Below, piece after piece: positions 8,297 to 15,051 of a stretch of DNA of 35,999 bases. A program made the position numbers and the translations under genes. Location: assembly GCA_002710215.1 (NCBI GenBank), contig PAJQ01000022.1:12302-48300 (forward strand), written 5' to 3'. The stretch's first letter is position 1. The number at the start of each line of letters is the position of its first letter. The notes beneath the pieces are model-generated. The model was not told the origin of the DNA. It made no database searches and worked only from the letters and a program-made list of their open reading frames with translations. Source of the DNA: Chloroflexota bacterium (GTDB lineage Bacteria; Chloroflexota; Dehalococcoidia; Lucifugimonadales; UBA3495).

Positions 8297-9034
8297 TCAC
8301 CGGCTCAAGCTAAACCGCTCCCGCAAGCCCCACTCCACGATGGCAAACGCCACTCCCGCCAACAGACCTCCGGCAACCGCGTCCAGGATGAAATGATTGC
8401 CGGTGATGGTGATCGCCAAGAAGGTAACTCCCGGATACAGAATCCCTAAATATTTCGCCCTCCCCGGCAAACTCCGCAGGCACAGAACACCCAAGATAAC
8501 CGTCCAGCAGAAGTGAAGGCTGGGCATGGCGGCGTTGGTGTTGTAGAACACCCCCATCTCCGGACTGCCATACAGAGCGGGCCCTAAGGTCTGGATGGTA
8601 TCCACGAAGTGGGCAGTCATCTCGAAAGGTGGAGAAACGGGGAAAACCGCGAAAATCGTTAAGGCGAAAACCAGGCTAAGCGCCACAACGGTACGGTAGT
8701 AGTAAAACCTCGACCGATTCTTGATGTACAGAACCAGGCCCACTCCTAGAACGATGGGCCAATACGTGACGACGTAAACCCAATTCAGGACCGCCACCAC
8801 GAATTCAGCGTATTCAAGAGTCCAGGCCTGCCAAGCCGGTTCCCAGAATACCCAGATCCCCATTTCTACAGAAACGACCCGATGGGCGTTGTGCAGCCCG
8901 GTTTGGTCCAGTTGGGAAAAGATCAATCCCCGGGTAAGCAGGTATAGGACGTAGAACCCAATGATCAGGCCCAATTCAACGAGGTGAGGTTTCCACTCCC
9001 GCAATAGCTGCTCCGCAGGATTAGGCGTCATCAT
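8297..9034 (-). CDS. PAP2-superfamily membrane phosphatase / inositol-phosphorylceramide-synthase-like
   Basis: 245 residues with about six membrane helices. The PAP2_3-like catalytic motifs are visible: AAMPSLHFCWTV (the phosphatase SxxH motif) and GNHFILDAVAGG (the final histidine-aspartate motif). The start of the first conserved region is near FPVSPPF. Family members dephosphorylate or transfer lipid head groups at the membrane; the lipid substrate is unknown. The gene is convergent with the zinc-ribbon membrane gene and divergent from the next gene across 239 bases. Confidence 0.82.
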   Translation of the reverse strand: MMTPNPAEQLLREWKPHLVELGLIIGFYVLYLLTRGLIFSQLDQTGLHNAHRVVSVEMGIWVFWEPAWQAWTLEYAEFVVAVLNWVYVVTYWPIVLGVGLVLYIKNRSRFYYYRTVVALSLVFALTIFAVFPVSPPFEMTAHFVDTIQTLGPALYGSPEMGVFYNTNAAMPSLHFCWTVILGVLCLRSLPGRAKYLGILYPGVTFLAITITGNHFILDAVAGGLLAGVAFAIVEWGLRERFSLSR

Positions 9035-9273
9035 TAGAACCAGCCCTTACGTTCTGTGTGACGGCCATTTGGAAGCGTGACGTTACCACACCATGCTACC
9101 TCGCTGGGACCACCGCTTCAACCGGCGTCCCTCTCGGTTTAGGCTTTATCTTTCCCGTGGCGCCGGTTCTTGTCAGGCGTGTTTGACTAGCTACGGAACG
9201 GATAGTATCCTTGGGCTGCTTTGGTCAGTGGGGCGATTTACCAATCTTAGACAATCTGGAGGGAACGGGCCAC

Positions 9274-9738
9274 ATGGCTTCCAGGAACCGCGTGTTCACC
9301 GATAATCAGAGAGACTTGCTCTCCAGCGTCCTAAACCGGCTCATCCCGCCGGAAGGCGAGCTGCCCGGCGCGGGCGATCTGGGTTTAGCCGCTTTTCTGG
9401 AGGGAGTGGTTGAAGGGGAAGCCCGAACAAATAGGATGTTCAATGAGGGTCTGGCGCAGATAGAGATCGCCGCCGTGATCAGGGAACCGTCCGGCTTCCA
9501 AGCCCTCAACGACGAAGGAAAAGACGCGGCTCTCCACGAGGTTGAGGCATCACATCCGGAGTTCTTCGACGAGTTGGTGCGGCAGACCTACAACGGGTAT
9601 TACACCAACTCCAGCATATTCCAGCTCATCGGTTACCCGGAACGACTCGCTCAAGGGACCAGCGGCAGCCTGGACTTACTGGACGAGAGTCTTCTGGAAC
9701 AACAACGGCAGAGGGCGCCATTTTGGCGGCGTTCCTAA
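9274..9738 (+). CDS. Gluconate 2-dehydrogenase subunit 3 family protein
   Basis: About 154 residues. It has the start typical of the family (FTDNQRDLLSSVLNRLIPPEG) and the later helical region (FFDELVRQTYNGYYT ... IGYP). ATG 9274 is preferred because GGAGGG lies ten bases upstream; an upstream in-frame start at 9211 lacks such a site. In known operons this subunit accompanies a membrane-associated FAD GMC dehydrogenase and cytochrome subunit. Here no GMC partner is adjacent and no Tat signal is visible, so the partner must lie elsewhere. Confidence 0.75.
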   Translation: MASRNRVFTDNQRDLLSSVLNRLIPPEGELPGAGDLGLAAFLEGVVEGEARTNRMFNEGLAQIEIAAVIREPSGFQALNDEGKDAALHEVEASHPEFFDELVRQTYNGYYTNSSIFQLIGYPERLAQGTSGSLDLLDESLLEQQRQRAPFWRRS

Positions 9739-9855
9739 CTGTAGCCGTAAATCGTCCGGACGTCCTCATTCGACTGGCAAGCATCAACTTACGGGAAATC
9801 TCCGCCGTTGCCAGCCTGGCTCCCATTGCACAATCCTCCGGTTTCTAAGCCAACA

Positions 9856-10761
9856 TCAGGCTGTTAAAGCCAACTCTAGCTGGCGCTGCTGTCCCCGCAG
9901 ATCTTTCGTCGGCTCCATTACCGGCAGACCCCATTCCCACCGGGCCTTGTCCACCGCTTTTAGCACCATGCTGGTGTACTCCTTTGGAGCGTAGGTCTTG
10001 CGATACATCTTGTCGTACGCCGTGGTCAGGTGCGGGTAGGTTTCTCGAAGCATCGGCATGAACCACTCTTTAGAGCCAGGCTTCAAGAACAATACGTTGG
10101 CTCCCAAGAATTGAGCCTTATGCTCGGCAGCGGCGCCGGCCACCTCGTTTATGCTTTCTTCACTGTCCGAGATGCCGGGAAGCAGGGGAGCCATCATAAC
10201 CCCGGCGGTTATCCCGTTCTCCACCAGGAACTGCATGGCCTCCATGCGGGCCATCGGTCCGGGGGCCCCTGGTTCATTGGTCTTCCACACCTGTTCGTCC
10301 ATGCTGCCGATACTGAAGTTGATCCTCACGTCGGCGACTTCATTCAGTTCTTGCAAAACGTCCAGGTCCCGGCGCACCAGAACGCCTTTGGTGGTCAAGG
10401 ATGCCGGGTTACCGAACTCGGCGAGCACTTGCAGGATTCGCCTGGTCAACCCGTACTCTGCTTCGGCGGGTTCGTAAGGGTCCGACGCAGTGCCGATGGC
10501 AATAGCCTCTCCCATCCACCTGGGACGCCTTAGCTCCTCCCGGAGAACCTCCGGGGCGTTAACCTTGGCGAAAACCCGCTGCTCGAACTCCAACCCGGAG
10601 TCCATTCCCCAGTATTCGTGGGTAGGCCGGGCGTAACAGTAAGTGCAGGCGTGGCGGCAGCCGCGGTAGGGATTCAACGTCCACCGGAAGGGAAACCCTG
10701 GGACGTCCAACCGGTTGAGCATAGACTTGCAGTGGATTTCCTGTACGTCAGCGCCTGCCAT
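9856..10761 (-). CDS. SplB-like radical SAM protein (COG1533 type)
   Basis: 301 residues. The radical SAM cluster motif is CRHACTYC (C35, C39, C42), preceded by LNPYRGC as in the Rv2578c/SplB-like family. IGTASDPYEPAEAEYGLTR and SLTTKGVLVRRDLDVL are also family-typical. The 4Fe-4S cluster should cleave S-adenosylmethionine to start a radical reaction. These proteins are related to spore photoproduct lyase but mostly uncharacterised, and the SPL substrate Cys is not evident. AAGGAG (complement of 10767-10772) precedes the ATG. It is convergent with the preceding gene. Confidence 0.85.
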   Translation of the reverse strand: MAGADVQEIHCKSMLNRLDVPGFPFRWTLNPYRGCRHACTYCYARPTHEYWGMDSGLEFEQRVFAKVNAPEVLREELRRPRWMGEAIAIGTASDPYEPAEAEYGLTRRILQVLAEFGNPASLTTKGVLVRRDLDVLQELNEVADVRINFSIGSMDEQVWKTNEPGAPGPMARMEAMQFLVENGITAGVMMAPLLPGISDSEESINEVAGAAAEHKAQFLGANVLFLKPGSKEWFMPMLRETYPHLTTAYDKMYRKTYAPKEYTSMVLKAVDKARWEWGLPVMEPTKDLRGQQRQLELALTA

Positions 10762-10840
10762 GGAGACTCCTTAAGTAGGGCAACAAATTAACTCATTTGT
10801 TCTAATAATAAGGGACGCCACACTCAAGGTCAAGGGAAGG

Positions 10841-10864
10841 TTGTCACATTTGTCGTGGTACAAT
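10841..10864 (+). promoter_or_regulatory. Promoter-like sequence with extended -10 (TGGTACAAT)
   Basis: TTGTCA (10841-10846), twelve bases, then TACAAT (10859-10864) preceded by TGG, an extended -10. It points rightward into 10870-10950 and the 3' end of the ChlI-like gene, where no + strand gene is seen. The same TTGTCA-12-TAYAAT arrangement occurs before the nucleoside hydrolase (29591-29614). It may drive a short antisense or noncoding RNA. Confidence 0.35.
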
Positions 10865-10923
10865 CGGCCCAGGTTTTTGGGGCCGGGCCGTCGTAGAGGC
10901 ACGGTTAAGTGCGGGGTGAAAGA

Positions 10924-10944
10924 CCCGGAAACAAGGTTTCCGGG
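10924..10944 (-). terminator. Hairpin after the ChlI-like ATPase gene
   Basis: A perfect 9-base inverted repeat (CCCGGAAAC / GTTTCCGGG) with a 3-base loop lies 12 bases beyond the stop of the minus-strand gene. On the minus strand it is followed by TCTTTC, a poor U-tract, so termination is plausible but not certain. Confidence 0.45.
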
Positions 10945-10956
10945 ATCAGAGGAAAC

Positions 10957-12363
10957 CTACCGGCGGTAGAGGTATCCAGCGGAGGAGCGCTCGCAGTTCA
11001 GACGCCGGTTCAGGTGCAAGCCTTCCAGGATAAACTCCACCGCTGAGGCTACTACCTCGGCTCTCTCGTCGCTGGTCAACTGCTTCACGGCATCGGCTAA
11101 TCCGTCAACTTCGGCCAGCAAGGCAGTATACCCCGAGGCCGACTTTTCGCTACTCGTCTCCGCCGTATGCCCCATATCGAAAGCCGTAACGATCCTCTCC
11201 AACTGGTCCACGTCAAACCGTCCGCCGAAGATACGCAGCACAGCGCGGCGCGTCAGATCGTCGGTAACCCGGCTTTCGCGGCCTTCCTCAAATGTTTCCA
11301 GTTCTATCTTGCCGGAAAACGAGGCCACGATATACGGCAGGTCGCTGGTTCTGGGACAAACCCATTGTTCGCCTTGGATGATTGACCGGCGCAGCGCGTT
11401 CCCCAGCAACGTTTCGTAGTTGGAGATGGATACTCGAACACTCACTCCGGAGCGCTGATTGATCTCGCTACTCTCCCTTGCCTGACTGGTAATCTCCGCC
11501 AGAATCTCTTTCATGTAGTCCGGAATCACCAGGCTGTCCTCATCGGGGAACCGGGTCCGCTCCTGATCCATAATGATGATTTCTTCTTCGATGGTCTTGG
11601 GGTAGTGGGTGTGAATCTGAGAGCCGTAGCGGTCTTTCAGCGGCGTCACGATGCGTCCGCGGTTGGTGTAGTCCTCCGGGTTAGCGGTGGAAACCACGTA
11701 AACGTCCAAGGGCAGCCGGATGCGGTAACCTTTGATCTGCACGTCACGCTCTTCCATGAGATTGAACAAGCCCACCTGGATGCGCTCGGCTAGATCGGGC
11801 AGCTCATTGATACAGAAGATTCCCCGGTTGGTGCGCGGCACCAAACCGTAGTGGATAACCAACTCATCCGAAAGGTAATGCCCTTCGGCAACCTTGATCG
11901 GGTCGATCTCTCCGATAAGGTCGGCGATGGAGATGTCCGGAGTGGCTAGTTTCTCCGAATAACGCTCGTCTCTGGAAAGCCATTGAATCCCGGTTTCGTC
12001 TCCGTCGGCGGCAATTTTATCGCGGCAGGCCCGGCAGACCGGGGCGTAGGGGTTATCGTTTATCTCGCAGTCCGCGATCTTAGGAATCGATTCGTCCAAC
12101 AGTGTGACCAGACTGCGGATCACCCGGGACTTGGCCTGTCCTCGCTCCCCAAGAAGGATCACGTCCTGGCCTGCCAAGATGGCGTTCTCCAGTTGAGGTA
12201 TCACCGTATGTTCAAAGCCAATTATGCCGGGGAAAACGATTTCTTCCGCTTTGATCTTGGCTATAAGATTCTTGCGCATTTCTTCGCGTACCGGCAGCAC
12301 CTGATAACCGCTGCCACGCAGTTCTCCGATGGTTCCGGGCAAGATCGTTGAGGTCATCGTCAA
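10957..12363 (-). CDS. ChlI-like (magnesium-chelatase subunit I family) AAA+ ATPase, orphan
   Basis: 468 residues. Walker A is GERGQAKS (residues 72-79). Walker B is GIFCINELPDL near 181-191, followed by STANPEDYTNRG and the LKDRYGSQI arginine-finger region, all as in COG1239 ChlI/BchI-like proteins. Between Walker A and B is an insert with three cysteines (C99, C110, C113), a possible metal site. Chelatase-like ATPases usually work with a VWA subunit; none is adjacent, although the MoxR-VWA pair lies 3.5 kb away. No ChlD/ChlH or chlorophyll gene is present, so a chelatase role is not claimed. A TATACT -10-like box on the minus strand lies at 12386-12391. Confidence 0.8.
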   Translation of the reverse strand: MTMTSTILPGTIGELRGSGYQVLPVREEMRKNLIAKIKAEEIVFPGIIGFEHTVIPQLENAILAGQDVILLGERGQAKSRVIRSLVTLLDESIPKIADCEINDNPYAPVCRACRDKIAADGDETGIQWLSRDERYSEKLATPDISIADLIGEIDPIKVAEGHYLSDELVIHYGLVPRTNRGIFCINELPDLAERIQVGLFNLMEERDVQIKGYRIRLPLDVYVVSTANPEDYTNRGRIVTPLKDRYGSQIHTHYPKTIEEEIIIMDQERTRFPDEDSLVIPDYMKEILAEITSQARESSEINQRSGVSVRVSISNYETLLGNALRRSIIQGEQWVCPRTSDLPYIVASFSGKIELETFEEGRESRVTDDLTRRAVLRIFGGRFDVDQLERIVTAFDMGHTAETSSEKSASGYTALLAEVDGLADAVKQLTSDERAEVVASAVEFILEGLHLNRRLNCERSSAGYLYRR

Positions 12364-12582
12364 AGCTCCGCTTCAGAGTCGTATCAGTATAGCCCATGCA
12401 GGCTGGAGGCGATAGAGAATGCCATAATCATCGGTCAATTTGTTCAGATGCCACAGCCTGTATTACAAATGTTACGTTCGGGAGGAAGTAATAAGTTTCA
12501 CGAACCAAGCTTTCAGCCTCGCAGGGCGGCCCCGCAAGGTAGACTTGGCTAGAGATAATTTCCAAGCAGCGGCGCCTTAGTC

Positions 12583-12588
12583 TATAAT
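12583..12588 (+). promoter_or_regulatory. Candidate -10 box (TATAAT) for the YkvA gene
   Basis: A perfect TATAAT lies 45 bases before the YkvA start, with TTCCAA (12560-12565) at 17-base spacing as a weak -35. The rest of the 12364-12629 gap holds no other recognisable feature. Confidence 0.45.
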
Positions 12589-12632
12589 TACTATTAAGAA
12601 AACATCAAGAACCGTCCATCTGGAGCAGCGTG

Positions 12633-13004
12633 ATGTTCCATCGACTTGCCCTTCCATTAATATTCTTCCTGATCCCCCGCGTGGGGCCGCCTATTTTCCG
12701 GTTCGTCAGGCTCATTTGGCGGCTGAACTTCGACAAGCGCGTACATCTGGCGCTGCGGACCTTGGTGCCGCTGTCCATCCTTTATTTTCTGCTTCCCATC
12801 GATTTGATACCGGACACGCTCGGTTATTTGGGCAAATTCGATGACTTTATAATCCTGGCGATGGCGGTGTTGCTCCTAACGAAGCTGGCGCCGCGACAAG
12901 TGGTAGACGAGCACAGTGGCAACAGGCGGAAAGATGACCGGCCACAAGAAAAGGACCCCGACAAGATTGTGGAAGGGTCCTCGCACATCGTCGACGATGA
13001 GTAA
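12633..13004 (+). CDS. YkvA / DUF1232 family small membrane protein
   Basis: About 123 residues. The DUF1232 core LYFLLPIDLIPDTLGYLGKFDD lies near residues 50-70, followed by a hydrophobic helix (ILAMAVLLL) and a charged tail. ATG 12633 is preferred to GTG 12630 because GGAG lies seven bases upstream. The family has no established biochemical function. It shares its strand with hemW 70 bases downstream, but a common transcript is not certain. Confidence 0.78.
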   Translation: MFHRLALPLIFFLIPRVGPPIFRFVRLIWRLNFDKRVHLALRTLVPLSILYFLLPIDLIPDTLGYLGKFDDFIILAMAVLLLTKLAPRQVVDEHSGNRRKDDRPQEKDPDKIVEGSSHIVDDE

Positions 13005-13073
13005 TCCTCAAGAATCCCGGCGAACATCCGGATTTTAATCCCATTTTCAAGCCGCCTGGATACACGCCGATAA

Positions 13074-14303
13074 ATGCTAGCTGATCCCACTTCCCCGACG
13101 TCCATCGTCCCGCCATCCGGCATGGCCCTCTACATCCATGTCCCCTTTTGTAAGACCAAGTGCCCCTACTGCGACTTCAATACCTACCAGGGCATCGAAC
13201 GGATGATGGATCCCTATATGGGCGCCGTGACTCAGGAAATCACCCAGTGGGGGCGGGTGCTGGAGGGGGCGGCCGTAAACTCGGTGTTTTTCGGTGGGGG
13301 TACGCCATCCTATCTCAATGAAGGTTCCATCGACCGCATATTGGAGTCGGCTCGCTCCTCTTTCCAGCTTAAGGATGGCGCGGAAATCACGATAGAAGCC
13401 AACCCCGGCGACCTGGACCTGCCGGCCTGTCAGCGGCTGATTAACGCCGGGGTTAACCGTCTCAGCATCGGTGTGCAAAGTCTGGACAACGAATTATTGA
13501 GTCTTCTGGGCCGCCGTCACAACGCCGATCAGGCCATGGCGGCTCTGGCAACCGCCCGGAGCGGCGGGTTTTCCAACATCAACCTGGATTTCATGTACGG
13601 ATTGCCACACCAGACGATGCCCCAATGGCAGGACACCATGCAGCGTATGGTGTCCCAGCATCCCGGCCACATTTCCCTATATTGCCTCACCCTGGAAGAA
13701 GGCACTCCGCTACACCGATGGGTTGAAACGGGCAAGCTCCCCCAGGCCGACCAGGACCTGGCCGCCGACATGTATCACTACGCCGCCGATCTGATGGAGC
13801 AAGAAGGCTACCAACACTACGAGATATCCAACTGGTGCCTACCCGGCTTTGAGTGCCGCCACAATCTGTGCTACTGGCTGAACCAGCCGTATCTTGGCGT
13901 TGGCCCCGGAGCTCACTCCAGCCTAGGCTCGTACCGCTTCTGGGACATTTCTTCCCCCGGAACCTACATCACGTCGGTCAACGACTGGGCAACCAAGAAC
14001 CCCCAGCCGGCCATCGGACTAACCGAAGAGGTCTTGAATAGCGTATTGCCTGTGGACCACCAGGAACACATCGATGAGGACACATTTTTGGCGGAGACCA
14101 TGTTTTTGGGACTACGGCTGCTTGAAGGCATGGATCTAGCCGAAGTCTCAGCCCAGGTGGGAATAGACCTGGGCGAGCGTTACCGATCGGAGATCCGGGA
14201 CCTCACCGAATTGGGGCTGCTGGAGCGAGAAGGACCTCTGCTCCGCCTAACCAAACCAGCCCACCTAATCGCCAATCAGGTTTTTACCCGGTTTGTTGGG
14301 TGA
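13074..14303 (+). CDS. hemW: HemW-like radical SAM protein (coproporphyrinogen-oxidase-related)
   Basis: 409 residues. The radical SAM motif CKTKCPYC (C26, C30, C33) sits in the family start LYIHVPFC, with FFGGGTPSYL, SIGVQSLD and the YEISNWCLPG ... CRHNLCYW region typical of HemW. The C-terminal HemN-type domain is present (ETMFLGLRLLEGM). HemW proteins bind heme and are thought to deliver it to targets rather than oxidise coproporphyrinogen. ATG 13074 gives a 16-residue leader; ATG 13122, just before ALYIHVPFC, is an equally plausible start. Neither start has a strong ribosome site. Confidence 0.85.
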   Translation: MLADPTSPTSIVPPSGMALYIHVPFCKTKCPYCDFNTYQGIERMMDPYMGAVTQEITQWGRVLEGAAVNSVFFGGGTPSYLNEGSIDRILESARSSFQLKDGAEITIEANPGDLDLPACQRLINAGVNRLSIGVQSLDNELLSLLGRRHNADQAMAALATARSGGFSNINLDFMYGLPHQTMPQWQDTMQRMVSQHPGHISLYCLTLEEGTPLHRWVETGKLPQADQDLAADMYHYAADLMEQEGYQHYEISNWCLPGFECRHNLCYWLNQPYLGVGPGAHSSLGSYRFWDISSPGTYITSVNDWATKNPQPAIGLTEEVLNSVLPVDHQEHIDEDTFLAETMFLGLRLLEGMDLAEVSAQVGIDLGERYRSEIRDLTELGLLEREGPLLRLTKPAHLIANQVFTRFVG

Positions 14304-14312
14304 GTTTGGAGC

Positions 14313-14597
14313 ATGGTTCTTCCCCATCGCGAGAGCGCGCATATTCCCCAGACAAAATTGACCGGGTACCTACTCTCGGAAACACATCCAGTTGGCAGGT
14401 TTAAGGCTCGGTTGCTCCTTGCTGTCGGGTGCGATACCGCAAATGCCCAAATACTCGAGCAGGGGTTAATCGACATTGCCCGTGAAGAAGAAGTCACTGA
14501 AACAATCTCCACGTCCTACGGTACAATGTATGTCATAGACGGCACTCTTCAAACACCGAGGGGGCCGGCTTACAAATGCGAACAGTGTGGATCATAG
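14313..14597 (+). CDS. DUF6883-like protein, truncated by frameshift
   Basis: 94 residues to the first stop. The sequence KLTGYLLSETHPVGRFKAR, then LEQGLIDIAREEEV and SYGTMYVIDGTLQTPRG, is recognisable to me as the DUF6883 pattern. The last residues after TPRG (PAYKCEQCGS) do not fit the family. Instead the -1 frame continues it correctly to 14644 (next entry). The break maps to a five-G tract at 14560-14564; six Gs would restore the frame. A DUF4926 gene follows, a pairing that suggests a two-gene toxin-antitoxin-like or accessory module; the function is not established. Confidence 0.65.
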   Translation: MVLPHRESAHIPQTKLTGYLLSETHPVGRFKARLLLAVGCDTANAQILEQGLIDIAREEEVTETISTSYGTMYVIDGTLQTPRGPAYKCEQCGS

Positions 14598-14644
14598 CGT
14601 CAGGTGAATCTCGGCCTCAGTTGGTAACCGCCTATCCAACTTGA
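14562..14644 (+). pseudogene. Frameshifted C-terminus of the DUF6883-like gene
   Basis: In the frame starting GCC GGC TTA CAA ATG, the translation is AGLQMRTVWIIASGESRPQ and then LVTAYPT, ending at TGA 14642-14644. This is the expected family ending (a RTVWII ... LVTAYP segment). A complete protein would be ~110 residues and end 22 bases before the DUF4926 gene. Seen directly: coding continuity across a frame change at the G tract. Confidence 0.7.
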
Positions 14645-14666
14645 GCGAACATCTGGGAGAAGTCGT

Positions 14667-14897
14667 ATGGTTAGAGAGCTAGACACTGTCGTTCTGACCC
14701 ATGCCATAAAAGAACATGGGCTGGAGAGTGGCGATATCGGAGCGGTAGTTCATTGCTTTCCTGAAGGAACTGCTTTTGAAGTCGAATTCCTAACCGCCGA
14801 GGGCAAAACCATAGCATTGCTTACCTTGGAAGAGACTGATCTTCGACCATTAGGTGGTAGTGAAATTCTGCATGTTCGGGAATTCACTCCGGTGTAA
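14667..14897 (+). CDS. DUF4926-domain small protein
   Basis: 76 residues. LDTVVLTHAIKEHGLESGDIG, then a beta-rich EVEFLTAEGKTIALLTLEETDLRPL, is the full-length DUF4926 pattern, an SH3-like small beta fold by appearance. GGGAG precedes the ATG. It directly follows the DUF6883-like gene, and the two lie in a slightly AT-richer stretch between hemW and selB, consistent with acquired accessory genes. It may be the small antitoxin or immunity-like member of the pair; this is inference. Confidence 0.72.
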   Translation: MVRELDTVVLTHAIKEHGLESGDIGAVVHCFPEGTAFEVEFLTAEGKTIALLTLEETDLRPLGGSEILHVREFTPV

Positions 14898-15010
14898 CGC
14901 GGTTCCGGGACTTCGGGCAGATGCAATGATTCTTGTCTGAACTCCATCCAGCAATTCAATCTGTTGATAGGCCCAAGGCCCGATCTTAGCTACCCGATTC
15001 TTCCTGCTGG

Positions 15011-15019
15011 TGCTATTCT
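15011..15019 (+). promoter_or_regulatory. Candidate extended -10 (TGC-TATTCT) before selB
   Basis: TATTCT at 15014-15019 is preceded by TGC and lies 33 bases before the selB ATG. No clear -35 is seen, which an extended -10 promoter does not require. Confidence 0.35.
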
Positions 15020-15051
15020 TTAGGGACACCGTGCTCGAGGACTAACCACCC

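Noticed and set aside
10865-10960. SRP RNA or a known riboswitch
   Set aside because: A CCCGGAAAC segment recalls the SRP core, but the surrounding conserved bases are missing and the hairpin fits a gene-end terminator; no known aptamer core was seen.
14525-14530. GGTACAAT promoter motif near 14520
   Set aside because: It lies inside the DUF6883-like coding sequence as Tyr-Gly-Thr-Met codons and shows that the motif can occur by chance.
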